Shown piece by piece: positions 8,969 to 17,460 of a stretch of DNA of 64,000 nucleotides (position 1 is its first letter; every line of letters begins with the position of its first letter). The notes beneath the pieces were generated by a model. The model was not told where the DNA came from. It saw only the letters and a list, made by a program, of their open reading frames with translations, and searched no databases. The position numbers and the translations under genes are program-made. The DNA is from Candidatus Avelusimicrobium luingense (lineage in GTDB: Bacteria > Elusimicrobiota > Elusimicrobia > Elusimicrobiales > Elusimicrobiaceae): contig OOHK01000002.1 of NCBI GenBank assembly GCA_900315845.1, positions 248,001 to 312,000 of the forward strand, in the 5' to 3' direction.

Positions 8969-9066
8969 GTTTACCGCTTTTGTTTAACCTCCTTTATGAA
9001 GCGGTAAAATACGGTTGTTGCATTCGGGTTTTTTCGATCCGGCCCATATACAACAGCCGTTTTTAT
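8969..9066 (+). ncRNA. Candidate small RNA with an anti-Shine-Dalgarno loop
   Basis: The intergenic region between nifU and pilin copy 2 holds two hairpins in tandem. Hairpin 1 has a 10-bp perfect stem (8970-8979 with 8999-9008), and its 19-nt loop contains AACCTCCTTTATG. Hairpin 2 has a 9-bp stem with one G-T pair (9012-9020 with 9051-9059) and is followed by six T, giving a terminator shape. A promoter lies upstream. The CCTCCTTT in loop 1 is complementary to AAGGAGG ribosome sites. It could alternatively be the pilin leader, since the pilin start is only 59 bp past the T tract. Confidence 0.5.
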
Positions 9067-9124
9067 GCATATGTTGGTTCATAATAATAGTTATAATAGT
9101 AAAAGGCTCATAAAAGGATTTTCT

Positions 9125-9583
9125 ATGAAAAACACACAAGCATTTACACTAATTGAATTATTAGTTGTTGTTCTTATTATCGGCATTTTGGCAGCGGTGG
9201 CATTGCCGCAATATAATAAAGCCGTTTTAAAAGCACGGTTTACACAATTACAAACATCCATGGATGCAATTATCAAAGCACAACAAGCATATCACATGGC
9301 CAACGGCACCTATGCCACCGATCCGGAAGAATTAGCAGTAGATTTACCTACCGTCCGGGATATTTCATGTGAAATTTATACCATTTGGGGTACAGCAACT
9401 TGTCTCTTAGGGCCCGCCAATAAAAGAGTAACGGCTTTGAGTTATACTTATTCCTCTGCCCAGAGATATTGTTGGTCCTATGAAGACACCCATTTTCAAG
9501 CAGATAATATGTGTGCTACTTCCACCGGCAAAAAAACGTTTGAGGAAGGTTGTGGCGGAGGGTGTCACTCTTATTTATATTAA
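9125..9583 (+). CDS. Type IV pilin-like protein (pilin copy 2)
   Basis: 152 residues from the ATG at 9125. An upstream in-frame ATG at 9065 would add 20 residues before the leader and is rejected, because all copies start four to six residues before FTLIEL and AAAGGA lies just ahead of 9125. The leader plus FTLIELLVVVLIIGILA is followed by a soluble domain with the YHMANGTYATDPEEL segment shared by the other copies. The C-terminal half has seven cysteines and ends GGGCHSYLY. It is monocistronic. Confidence 0.85.
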   Translation: MKNTQAFTLIELLVVVLIIGILAAVALPQYNKAVLKARFTQLQTSMDAIIKAQQAYHMANGTYATDPEELAVDLPTVRDISCEIYTIWGTATCLLGPANKRVTALSYTYSSAQRYCWSYEDTHFQADNMCATSTGKKTFEEGCGGGCHSYLY

Positions 9584-9592
9584 CTTGTTCCT

Positions 9593-9622
9593 GCACAAGT
9601 TATTCTTATAAATTGCTACAAT
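9593..9622 (+). promoter_or_regulatory. Putative promoter of nadK-recN with a GCACAAGT element
   Basis: GCACAAGT (9593-9600) lies exactly 16 bp before TACAAT (9617-9622), and the start codon follows 5 nt later. The same element and spacing occur before mutS at 30082-30111. The left part of the site also forms a 7-bp inverted repeat with AACTTGT just past the pilin stop. Confidence 0.4.
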
Positions 9623-9627
9623 AAGGT

Positions 9628-10452
9628 ATGCAATTTAAGCGCGTACTCGTCTTTTACAACGAACAAAAACCGCAAAATAAGCCCTTGGCAGACAGCGTTG
9701 CCACGTGGCTAAATGCCCGTGGAAAAACGGCGTGCGTTACGACTTCGTTTGATGATTTATCCGCTACCGATTTACTGATTTGTATGGGCGGCGACGGAGC
9801 CATGTTGCGTTGCGCGCGCGAAACGGCCCCGCTGGATATTCCCTTATTAGGTATTAACTGCGGCACGCTCGGGTTTTTGGCGGCGTGCGAGAAAACCGAA
9901 TTTGAAGAAACGTTAACCGATTTATTTGCCGGAAAATTAACGGCACAAGCGCGCACATTATTGGAAGTGAATATTCAATTCCCGGGCGGGAAAACGCAGC
10001 AACTTTTAGCCCTAAACGATTGCGTCTTACGCGCCGAAAAACCGCGCGCTTTAACTATCAACGCCACTTTTAACACGCATGCGTTACCGCCCTATTTCGG
10101 GGACGGGGTATTGATTTCAACCCCCACCGGTTCTACCGCCTATGCACTGGCGGCGGGCGGACCGATTGTCGCCCCGGGTGTAGAAGGATTACTGGTTACG
10201 CCGATTTGCCCGCACACGCTAACCCAACGCCCGATTTTATTACCGCCCGACGGAAAATTGGAACTCGTCCCGGTCTTAAAAACACCGCTTGACGGAGCCG
10301 ATTTAACCATAGACGGACAGGAAAATGTAACGCTACCGCCGGACACGCGTGTGCAAATTACACAAAGCCCGTTACGCGCGCAACTTTTTTTCCGCCCGCA
10401 ACGTGATTTCTTCACTATGTTAAACCGCAAATTCAACTGGGGGTGCCGTTAA
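9628..10452 (+). CDS. nadK: NAD kinase
   Basis: 274 residues. The enzyme makes NADP from NAD. Visible motifs are the GGDG signature in CMGGDGAMLRCA, GINCGTLGFLA, and the NAD-binding GVLISTPTGSTAYALAAGGPI, followed by ICPHTLTQRPILLP. The ribosome site AAGGT sits only 3 nt before the ATG, and a -10 box ends 5 nt before it, so the message may be leaderless. recN follows after 1 bp, a common bacterial pairing. Confidence 0.95.
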   Translation: MQFKRVLVFYNEQKPQNKPLADSVATWLNARGKTACVTTSFDDLSATDLLICMGGDGAMLRCARETAPLDIPLLGINCGTLGFLAACEKTEFEETLTDLFAGKLTAQARTLLEVNIQFPGGKTQQLLALNDCVLRAEKPRALTINATFNTHALPPYFGDGVLISTPTGSTAYALAAGGPIVAPGVEGLLVTPICPHTLTQRPILLPPDGKLELVPVLKTPLDGADLTIDGQENVTLPPDTRVQITQSPLRAQLFFRPQRDFFTMLNRKFNWGCR

Positions 10453-10453
10453 C

Positions 10454-12109
10454 ATGCTCACCCGGTTGGAGATTCAAAACTTTGCCATCATTGATCATTT
10501 AACCCTTGATTTTGCACAAGGGCTAACAGTTTTTTCCGGCGAAACGGGTGCCGGCAAATCCATTGTAATTGAAGCACTAGGTTTTGTACTCGGCGCGCGC
10601 GGGGATGCTTCCGTTATAAAAGACGGCGCAGACAAAATGTGTGTCAAAGCCGAATTTGAAAGTAAGGATCTCCCCGAAACCGTCCGCACGCAATATCATT
10701 TATCCGCCGACCGTTTTACCTTGCGGCGCGAACTGGATAATAAAGGAAAAGGCAAAGCGCAATTGGACGGACGGCCCGTAACGGTGGCGACACTGGCGCA
10801 GATTGGTCGCTATTTAGTAGATTTTCATGGGCAACACGACCACCAAAGTTTATTGCACGCCAGCGTCCACTTACAACTGTTAGACCATTTTGCCAAACAC
10901 GACACTTTACTCAAACAAGTACAAGCGGCCTATCAAACCGAACAGGAAATTCGTGCCAAATTAGAGGCGTTACGGTTAAGTGCACAAGAAAAAGAACGTC
11001 TGTTAGACTTATATGCTTACCAATTAAAAGAGATTGAGGACGTCCGCCCTACGGCCGGAGAAGATGAACAGTTAGAGCAAAATCTACCCAAACTCAAACA
11101 CGCGGGCAAACTGCTGGAAATGGCTCAAGAAGCCTATGAAGAATTATATAACGACGAAAAATCAGCCACCTCGCGTGCAACACGGGCCGCCAAATTATTA
11201 GGCCAGATGGCAGATTTAGATGAAAATTTAGCCTCACTTTCCCAAGATGTAAATGCGGCCCTTGTCACATTAGAAGATGCCGCACAAACGCTCGGCTCTT
11301 ATAAAGAAGACATGGAAGTGGACCCCAATGCTTTGGACCGAATGCTCACGCGCCATGAAAAACTAAAACGCTTAAAAGCCAAATACGGCCCGGAACTTTC
11401 CGATGTCTTAACGACCGCGGACGATTTGCGCGCTAAAATCAAAAACTTACAACACGCCGAAGAACACGCCCAAGATTTAGAAAACGAATTAACAACCGCA
11501 CATACGGCCCTGTTAAAACTGGCGCGCTCGTTACACGATAAACGCTACACCGCCGCGGACAAATTGGCCAAACTGATTACGAATGAAATTAAACCGCTCG
11601 GATTTAATCAAGTAAAATTTGCCGTAGCCGTAGAAATGGACGAAGAAAGTATCGGGCCGACCGGAGCAGACCGCGTGGAATTTTTATTTTCACCCAATCC
11701 GGGGCAATCATTGCGCCCGCTTAAAAATATCGCTTCCGGCGGGGAAATTTCACGCGTCATGCTGGGGCTTAAAACCGTTCTTGCACCTACCGTTCCCGTT
11801 ATGGTATTTGACGAAATTGATGCGGGAATCGGCGGAGAGACCGGACATTTGGTCGGGCAGAAAATGCATCAAGCCGCTCAAGGCAAACAAGTGCTCTGCG
11901 TAACACATTTGGCGCAAGTAGCCGCCCAGGCCGATTGTAATTTCCACGTAGAAAAAATGGCTCTTAAAGACACCACCCGCGTCACCATCACCCCGTTATC
12001 GGATGAAAATTTAACTACCGAAATTGCCCGTATGCTCGGCGGAAACACTACTAAAAATTCTGCTGCGCTGGCCCACGCAAAAGAATTATTGGCTGCCCGG
12101 AAAAAATAA
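10454..12109 (+). CDS. recN: DNA repair protein RecN
   Basis: 551 residues, standard for this SMC-like ATPase of double-strand-break repair. The N-terminal head has Walker A in FSGETGAGKSIVIEALGFVLGA. A long coiled coil spans roughly residues 150-360. The C-terminal head has the signature ASGGEISRVMLGLK and Walker B VMVFDEIDAGIGGETG. It is co-transcribed with nadK and lies 1 bp behind it. Confidence 0.96.
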   Translation: MLTRLEIQNFAIIDHLTLDFAQGLTVFSGETGAGKSIVIEALGFVLGARGDASVIKDGADKMCVKAEFESKDLPETVRTQYHLSADRFTLRRELDNKGKGKAQLDGRPVTVATLAQIGRYLVDFHGQHDHQSLLHASVHLQLLDHFAKHDTLLKQVQAAYQTEQEIRAKLEALRLSAQEKERLLDLYAYQLKEIEDVRPTAGEDEQLEQNLPKLKHAGKLLEMAQEAYEELYNDEKSATSRATRAAKLLGQMADLDENLASLSQDVNAALVTLEDAAQTLGSYKEDMEVDPNALDRMLTRHEKLKRLKAKYGPELSDVLTTADDLRAKIKNLQHAEEHAQDLENELTTAHTALLKLARSLHDKRYTAADKLAKLITNEIKPLGFNQVKFAVAVEMDEESIGPTGADRVEFLFSPNPGQSLRPLKNIASGGEISRVMLGLKTVLAPTVPVMVFDEIDAGIGGETGHLVGQKMHQAAQGKQVLCVTHLAQVAAQADCNFHVEKMALKDTTRVTITPLSDENLTTEIARMLGGNTTKNSAALAHAKELLAARKK

Positions 12110-12202
12110 TCTATAAAAAAGTAACCGCACGCCCCTTTCTTTTGATACAATGTTAGCAGGGGGATATTTTCCCTGCGTTATCTTAACTTAAGGAGAATGA
12201 AT

Positions 12203-12526
12203 ATGTCTAAATGCTGCAAATGTGCAAAATGGTGGCCGCACAACTGGCTATGCCTAAAAGGTTTATCTATACTTTTCTTAGTATTATTTTACATAGCGAC
12301 TGTGTTTGCCATTTACCAAACTGTTGCTATTTTAATGTTACCCGGTATGACCGGAAAAGAAATCGTTGGCGCCTTATTTACCTATACGCTTAGTGATTTG
12401 GCCGCCGCGGTCATGTTCTTAACCATGCACAAAATCTTAAAAGCACTAGCCGCCATTAAACACGCAGTTGCACCTTGCTGCTGCGGGGCGCATAAAGAAG
12501 AACCTGCCGCCGAAGAAAACAAATAA
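12203..12526 (+). CDS. Small membrane protein with cysteine-rich ends
   Basis: 107 residues from the ATG at 12203, preferred to 12197 because AAGGAG (12190-12195) then stands 7 nt away. No family is recognised. The N-terminus has CCKCAKWW, two hydrophobic segments (about 20-45 and 55-80) are probable membrane helices, and the C-terminus has APCCCGAHKEE. The clusters could bind a metal, but nothing proves it. A rho-independent terminator follows directly, so the gene is its own unit. Confidence 0.65.
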   Translation: MSKCCKCAKWWPHNWLCLKGLSILFLVLFYIATVFAIYQTVAILMLPGMTGKEIVGALFTYTLSDLAAAVMFLTMHKILKALAAIKHAVAPCCCGAHKEEPAAEENK

Positions 12527-12532
12527 TCTACC

Positions 12533-12567
12533 AAAGGGCGCGGCACAAACGCGCCCTTTTTGTCTTT
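12533..12567 (+). terminator. Rho-independent terminator
   Basis: A 10-bp perfect stem (AAAGGGCGCG at 12533-12542 with 12550-12559) is followed by TTTTGTCTTTTT. Confidence 0.9.
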
Positions 12568-12579
12568 TTATTAAACCGT

Positions 12580-13899
12580 ATGAAAAAATCAATTTTATTT
12601 TTTATTTTTCTTTTTACCGTTTTAACCGCTCATGCCGAAACCTTAAAAATGAAAGACGGCACGCTGATTAGCGGCTCTATTTTATCACAAACCGAATATA
12701 CACTCAATCTGGCTACTTCATACGGCAACATTACCCTTAACCAACGCGATATTGAACAAATCTTGCCCGATAAACACCGCTTAATTCTTAAAGGTGGCAC
12801 CCAACTTATCGGCGTGATTTTAGATATGGATGAGTTTAATTTAAAACTCCAAACCGATGACGGCCTGACCGTTAATGTAGATATGCCGCAAATTGTTTCC
12901 ATTGAAGCGTATGATTACAACCGCGGACAAAACGCCCAACAGGAATTTGTGGAGAAACAAATCGCCCATGAACAACAAGCCCAAGCCGCCGCAGTTGCCG
13001 CGCAAGCCACCGCGGCCACCGGACAAGTAACCCAAGGCGGGCTGACGTTTGATGCAGATATTGACCAAGCATTCGCCGCCAAAAATGCCACCGTTGTCGG
13101 CGGGCAAGTAATTACCCCTTCGGCCCAAGTACAACAAGCCGCCCCCCGCCCGTTATCGGACGAAGAAGCCTTCTTGAAAAATGTAAAATCAGGTAACATT
13201 TCCCAACAGGAATATGCGGCTGCCGCTAAAGAAGAATTAACCGCAAAAAAAAACGTACCCCAGAAAGAAAAACCCGCCCCTACCAAACGCATAGAAAAAA
13301 ATTTTAATAAATATTTTGCCGTACAAATTGGTGGCAGCACGTTGGACTTACAAGCAGCCGAAACGCTCCCTGTCGGTTCAACCACGTTAGATATTAGCAA
13401 CCATCCGTTGGATATGGGTGGAACGGGCGTGGCGGTTTCCAGCAAATTTTTATGGAGAATTAAAGAAAGCAACTTGTGGCTTGGTCCGGTGCTCTCGTTT
13501 ACCAGCATCCCCAACAATGATTTTACCTTGCAAGACGGCACCGATATCTATGAAATACGCTCCAGCGGAAGCATGCTTTCTCTCGGGGCCGCCGCTAACT
13601 ATTACATCAATCCAAACAGCCGTTTTGCTTTTTATTTTACCGCGGCCGCACAATACGAAGCATTATCTCTTAATTATCACGGTATAAAAAACGACAACAC
13701 CCCCGGCGCCACGGCCTTTAGCAACAGCCTTTCTTCCAACGGGCCGTCCGGCTCGGTGGGCCTTGGTGTGGAAACGTGGGTGGACGATTTAATGCTGGGG
13801 GCCGAAGTGCGCCAAGTATTTGCCTCACGCAAAGACGAACTGAAAAAATCGGCTACGTCTAATACGGTATTTCAAGTCCAACTCTCTTGGAAATTTTAA
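12580..13899 (+). CDS. Putative outer-membrane beta-barrel protein with N-terminal repeat domain
   Basis: 439 residues with the signal peptide MKKSILFFIFLFTVLTAHA. Residues about 20-110 hold two copies of a short beta motif built on MKDGTLISGSI and LKGGTQLIGVI, resembling Sm-like or DUF-type 'kDGt' domains. A Gln/Ala-rich low-complexity linker (about 118-250) follows. The last 190 residues look like beta strands of an outer-membrane barrel, and the chain ends VQLSWKF with the C-terminal aromatic typical of BAM substrates. No named family is recognised. Its stop overlaps the next start as TAATG. Confidence 0.65.
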   Translation: MKKSILFFIFLFTVLTAHAETLKMKDGTLISGSILSQTEYTLNLATSYGNITLNQRDIEQILPDKHRLILKGGTQLIGVILDMDEFNLKLQTDDGLTVNVDMPQIVSIEAYDYNRGQNAQQEFVEKQIAHEQQAQAAAVAAQATAATGQVTQGGLTFDADIDQAFAAKNATVVGGQVITPSAQVQQAAPRPLSDEEAFLKNVKSGNISQQEYAAAAKEELTAKKNVPQKEKPAPTKRIEKNFNKYFAVQIGGSTLDLQAAETLPVGSTTLDISNHPLDMGGTGVAVSSKFLWRIKESNLWLGPVLSFTSIPNNDFTLQDGTDIYEIRSSGSMLSLGAAANYYINPNSRFAFYFTAAAQYEALSLNYHGIKNDNTPGATAFSNSLSSNGPSGSVGLGVETWVDDLMLGAEVRQVFASRKDELKKSATSNTVFQVQLSWKF

Positions 13900-14996
13900 T
13901 GAAAATTCTAGTGTTGCCTAATACATTAAAAGGCTCGCTTTGTGCCAAACAAGCCGGGCAAATTATCGCCCGTACGCTTGCTCCACATTACCATGTCAGA
14001 ATGTACCCTGTTTGCGATGGCGGAGACGGTCTTTTAGATTTTTTTAAGACACTGGATCCCCGCGCAAAAACTATACTAGTACCTGCTAAAAATGCCTTCT
14101 TAAAAAACAAACGCGCTCCGTTTCTATTGTTATCAGACGGCAAAACTGCCGTCGTGGAAACGGCTAAAATTTGCGGTCTTGGCACCGCCCAAAAAAGCGA
14201 ATTAGATCCGCTTGGGGCATCTTCTTACGGAGTAGGACAAGTCCTTTTATCCGCCGTAAAACATGGGGCTAAAACCATTTACGTAGGGCTGGGCGGTGTA
14301 GCCACTAACGACGGCGGAGCGGGCATGAGCGTGGCTTGTGGGGCGCGGTTATTAGATAAAACCGGACGCGTCATTTCGCCCGGTGCGCAAGCCTTATTAA
14401 AACTGGACAAGATAGATTTATCCTCTCTTAAAAAACAATTTAAGGGCGTAAAAATCATCGGAATTGCCGACGTAAAAAACCCCTTGTTAGGCCCCCTTGG
14501 TTCAGCGCGTGTTTTTGGCCCGCAAAAAGGGGCCACCCCCAAACAAGTAAAAATTTTAGAACACGCCTTAACCGTTTGGGCGCGTGCCTTACAACATGAA
14601 CTAAACAAAAACATTTCCCGCATTCCCAGTACCGGCGCGGCAGGTGCGATTGCCGCCGGACTATATGGTTGTTTCGGGGCGAAACTCTGTTTAGGCGCAG
14701 AAGAACTTTTCCGAAAAGCCCGTTTAGAGAAACAAATTAAATGGGCTGATTTGGTTATCACGGCCGAAGGAAAATTAGATAAACAAACTTTTTACGGCAA
14801 GGCACCGGGGGCTGTATTGGCCCTTGCCCAAAAATACCGAAAACCGGTTTTATTTATTTGCGGGCAAGCGGAAAATTTCCGACAGAAAAATTTACCCGAT
14901 TTGGCAGTTGCCGCTCTCATTGATTTTGCCAAAAACGAAAACGATGCCAAAAAACACGCGGCCAAATACATTCGCCGCGTATGCGAAAACATCTAG
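13899..14996 (+). CDS. glxK: Glycerate 2-kinase
   Basis: 365 residues from the ATG at 13899, which shares bases with the previous stop. It begins MKILVLPNTLKGSLCAKQAG, then CDGGDGLLD, VETAKICGL, GLGGVATNDGGAGM and near the end DLVITAEGKLDKQT and GKAPGAVLALA, all marks of the GarK/GlxK family. The enzyme phosphorylates glycerate so that it can enter glycolysis. Its tail overlaps the convergent HAD gene by 4 bp. Confidence 0.93.
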   Translation: MKILVLPNTLKGSLCAKQAGQIIARTLAPHYHVRMYPVCDGGDGLLDFFKTLDPRAKTILVPAKNAFLKNKRAPFLLLSDGKTAVVETAKICGLGTAQKSELDPLGASSYGVGQVLLSAVKHGAKTIYVGLGGVATNDGGAGMSVACGARLLDKTGRVISPGAQALLKLDKIDLSSLKKQFKGVKIIGIADVKNPLLGPLGSARVFGPQKGATPKQVKILEHALTVWARALQHELNKNISRIPSTGAAGAIAAGLYGCFGAKLCLGAEELFRKARLEKQIKWADLVITAEGKLDKQTFYGKAPGAVLALAQKYRKPVLFICGQAENFRQKNLPDLAVAALIDFAKNENDAKKHAAKYIRRVCENI

Positions 14997-15643
14997 GGAA
15001 TAACAGAGAGTAATTCGCGGGGAGTTTCAATCAGATATTCGGGATGATATTGTTGCAACACTTCGCGCGGGCGAAAGCCCCACAATGCTCCGCACGCATG
15101 CACACCCGCATTACGAGCCGTTTGCATATCCACATCAGAATCACCCACATACAAGGCATTTTCCGGTTTGACGTGTGCTTGCAACAAAACCGTATGCACC
15201 ATGGCCGGGTCGGGTTTTAGTGCTACTCCTTCCTGTTGGCCCAACACGGCCACAAAAGGGATATGTGCAAAAAAATGAGTCAGCAATTTTTCCGTTGCCG
15301 GAAAATATTTATTAGAGGCTACCGCCAACTGTATGCCACGCGTTTGTAATGCCGTAAGCACTTCCGTAATACCGTCATACGGATGGGTATGTTCCCAAAG
15401 ATGCGCGAAGTAATAATCTAAAAACGCACGTTTCATACGTGCCAAATTTTCCGGCGTTTTTTGTCCGTCAGGCAAGGTGCGAAAGAGCAATTTTTCCACC
15501 CCGTTTCCGATAAACGCTTGTACTTCCTGCAAAGAACGCGACGCAAATCCGCACGATGCCAACGCCGCATTAGCGGCATAAGCCAAATCGTCTAATGTAT
15601 TAAGTAGCGTTCCGTCCAAATCAAAAATAACAAGTTGTATCAT
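14993..15643 (-). CDS. HAD-superfamily phosphatase, phosphoglycolate phosphatase-like
   Basis: 216 residues from the ATG at 15643. HAD motif I is VIFDLDGTLLNT, the cap domain carries FIGNGVEKLL, motif II is VASNK, and motifs III/IV are LKPDPAM with YVGDSDVDMQTARNAG. This matches Gph-like enzymes that remove 2-phosphoglycolate, but substrates in this superfamily are hard to predict. The start codon follows the terminator hairpin of the upstream gene by only 5 nt, with no clear ribosome site outside the hairpin. Expression may depend on read-through or an internal promoter. Confidence 0.85.
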   Translation of the reverse strand: MIQLVIFDLDGTLLNTLDDLAYAANAALASCGFASRSLQEVQAFIGNGVEKLLFRTLPDGQKTPENLARMKRAFLDYYFAHLWEHTHPYDGITEVLTALQTRGIQLAVASNKYFPATEKLLTHFFAHIPFVAVLGQQEGVALKPDPAMVHTVLLQAHVKPENALYVGDSDVDMQTARNAGVHACGALWGFRPREVLQQYHPEYLIETPRELLSVIP

Positions 15644-15648
15644 AGCAA

Positions 15649-15668
15649 AAACCCGCCGAAGCGGGTTT
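15649..15668 (-). terminator. UUCG-loop terminator of the hpt-to-hydrolase operon
   Basis: On the minus strand, AAACCCGC and GCGGGTTT are closed by a TTCG tetraloop with a C-G closing pair, then TTTTTGC leads straight into the HAD start codon. This is a very stable terminator hairpin. Confidence 0.8.
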
Positions 15669-15671
15669 GTA

Positions 15672-16568
15672 TTATAAATATTTGCGGAAAAAATCGGCGA
15701 GTCGCTGTTTATATTCATAGCCCCCGATTTCGGCACATTGAGTATGTTTCGCACCGGGCACGAGCCAAATTTCTTTAGGCTCGCCCGCATGTTTGTAAAG
15801 TAGTTTTGCTTGCGCCGCGGGGACTAGATTATCGTAGCGTCCGTGAATTAACAATATCGGACGCGGCGAAATTTTAGAAATATTAAACTTGGGGCTAAAA
15901 CGTTCGGGATTAACACCTAATTGTTTGCGAACGTAGTGCAGCACAATCGCCATCAACGGGAAATACGGCACGCGCCGTTTGACCCACGCCCAACGCGATA
16001 CCACCCGCCTGAACGAATAATAAGACGCTTCCGCCACCACACATGAAATATCCGGGTTATGTGCGGTTTCGCAAATAGCCACCATGCCGCCCATAGATAA
16101 TCCGTATAAGCCTAATTTAGCACAAAATTGCGGACGTGTTTCTTTCAAAAACGAAATGGCCGCGGTAATATCTTTTAATTCTAAGTATCCGATAGAACTG
16201 GTTTTACCACCGCTTTCACCTAATGCGCGGAAATCAAAATAAAATAAGTTAAAACCTAAATCATGCAAGAAATAGGTATTTTTCAAAATATCGGCGCGGT
16301 TCATTCCCCAGCCATGCATTAAAATAATCGTTTTTTCCGATTCTTCCGGAGCAGGAATAAACCACCCTTTCAGTTGCACTTTATCTTCCGTACGAAACGT
16401 AACATTTTCGTAAGGCAGTTTGAATTGGTCGGGCCAAGCATCTAAAGGCTTGCGTTTGGAAATCGGGTGCAAGACTTTTTTAGCCGTATGGATACAAAAT
16501 AATACAGTTCCCAACACAAGTAGCGCAATAACACCTAAACTAATAAGCACAATATATAAGATCGTCAT
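15672..16568 (-). CDS. Membrane-anchored alpha/beta hydrolase (BEM46-like)
   Basis: 298 residues. An N-terminal membrane helix (about 4-27) is followed by an alpha/beta hydrolase domain. Oxyanion strand: LMHGWGMNRAD. Nucleophile elbow: YGLSMGGMVA (Ser). Acid: HGRYDNLVP (Asp). Base: GAKHTQC (His). The complete triad predicts an active serine hydrolase, but the substrate is unknown. It overlaps nnrD by 4 bp as ATGA and is the last gene of the long minus-strand operon. Confidence 0.85.
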   Translation of the reverse strand: MTILYIVLISLGVIALLVLGTVLFCIHTAKKVLHPISKRKPLDAWPDQFKLPYENVTFRTEDKVQLKGWFIPAPEESEKTIILMHGWGMNRADILKNTYFLHDLGFNLFYFDFRALGESGGKTSSIGYLELKDITAAISFLKETRPQFCAKLGLYGLSMGGMVAICETAHNPDISCVVAEASYYSFRRVVSRWAWVKRRVPYFPLMAIVLHYVRKQLGVNPERFSPKFNISKISPRPILLIHGRYDNLVPAAQAKLLYKHAGEPKEIWLVPGAKHTQCAEIGGYEYKQRLADFFRKYL

Positions 16569-17455
16569 TTTCTCTCCCGTAAAATTTGTTTAATCACCGG
16601 CCCTATTTGCGCCACAATATCCGACGCTAATACGCCATACACCGATTTATCACAGGCAACCGTTTCCCCAGCCGCCCCATGTATATATACACCACACACA
16701 GCGGCCACTATTGCCGTTTGTGAAAAGCCGCTTGCTGTACCCAATTGGGCCCATAGCCCGGCAATAATACCGGATAACACATCACCGCTTCCGCCTTTGG
16801 CTAAAGCGACATTGCCCGAGGTATTTTCCCAAATCTCAGGCGTTTTTTGCACCAGTGTACCGACCAAAGTGCGATGACCTTTTAATACGCACACTCCGCC
16901 ACGCGTTTGTAAAAATTGCATCAGTTGTGTCGGGCGTTCTGTCGGCGCACCCGTCCCCAATAAACGGGCCATTTCGCCGGGATGTGGCGTAAAAATAACC
17001 GGTTGTAAAAATTTTTTCGGCGTTAACGTAGCCAACTTATTTAAGCCGTCTGCATCTATCACAAGCGGCACATTTAATGCGCCGAATAACTGTCGTAAAA
17101 GCGGGCTGTTTCCCATTCCGGGCCCAATTACAATTACCGACGGGCGAACTTGTGCTATAAATGCTTTTAATGTGGGCCACGCCGACGCGGACAGTTCCCC
17201 GTTTTTCGTTTCCGCTAAAGGGAGCGTGATCACTTCGGGTAATGCGGCGGCAAATGTTGGCTGCATGGTTTGCGGCAACGCCCAATATACAAGCCCGGCT
17301 CCTGCGCTGAGTGCACTTTTAGCACATAAAAGCCCCGCCCCGCACATACTGCGCGATCCCGCCACTACCAATACGCGCCCGAAATTCCCTTTGTGTGCAT
17401 CTGACGCACGCACAGGCAACAAACGCGCAACAACAGAGCGGGTAATTTTTTTCAT
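16565..17455 (-). CDS. nnrD: ADP-dependent (S)-NAD(P)H-hydrate dehydratase
   Basis: 296 residues, the YjeF C-terminal domain alone. The enzyme repairs hydrated NAD(P)H using a nucleotide. Visible marks are GNFGRVLVVAGSRSMCGAG, VIGPGMGNSPLL, IDADGLN, FTPHPGEMARLLG and NVALAKGGSGDVLSGIIAGL. The N-terminal epimerase domain often fused to it (NnrE) is absent, so any epimerase must be encoded elsewhere. It starts 5 bp after the glmS stop. Confidence 0.92.
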   Translation of the reverse strand: MKKITRSVVARLLPVRASDAHKGNFGRVLVVAGSRSMCGAGLLCAKSALSAGAGLVYWALPQTMQPTFAAALPEVITLPLAETKNGELSASAWPTLKAFIAQVRPSVIVIGPGMGNSPLLRQLFGALNVPLVIDADGLNKLATLTPKKFLQPVIFTPHPGEMARLLGTGAPTERPTQLMQFLQTRGGVCVLKGHRTLVGTLVQKTPEIWENTSGNVALAKGGSGDVLSGIIAGLWAQLGTASGFSQTAIVAAVCGVYIHGAAGETVACDKSVYGVLASDIVAQIGPVIKQILRERK

Positions 17456-17460
17456 AAAAA

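Noticed and set aside
12333-12526. Frameshift or gene decay near the small membrane protein
   Set aside because: The frame is intact from ribosome site to terminator; overlapping frames are shadows.
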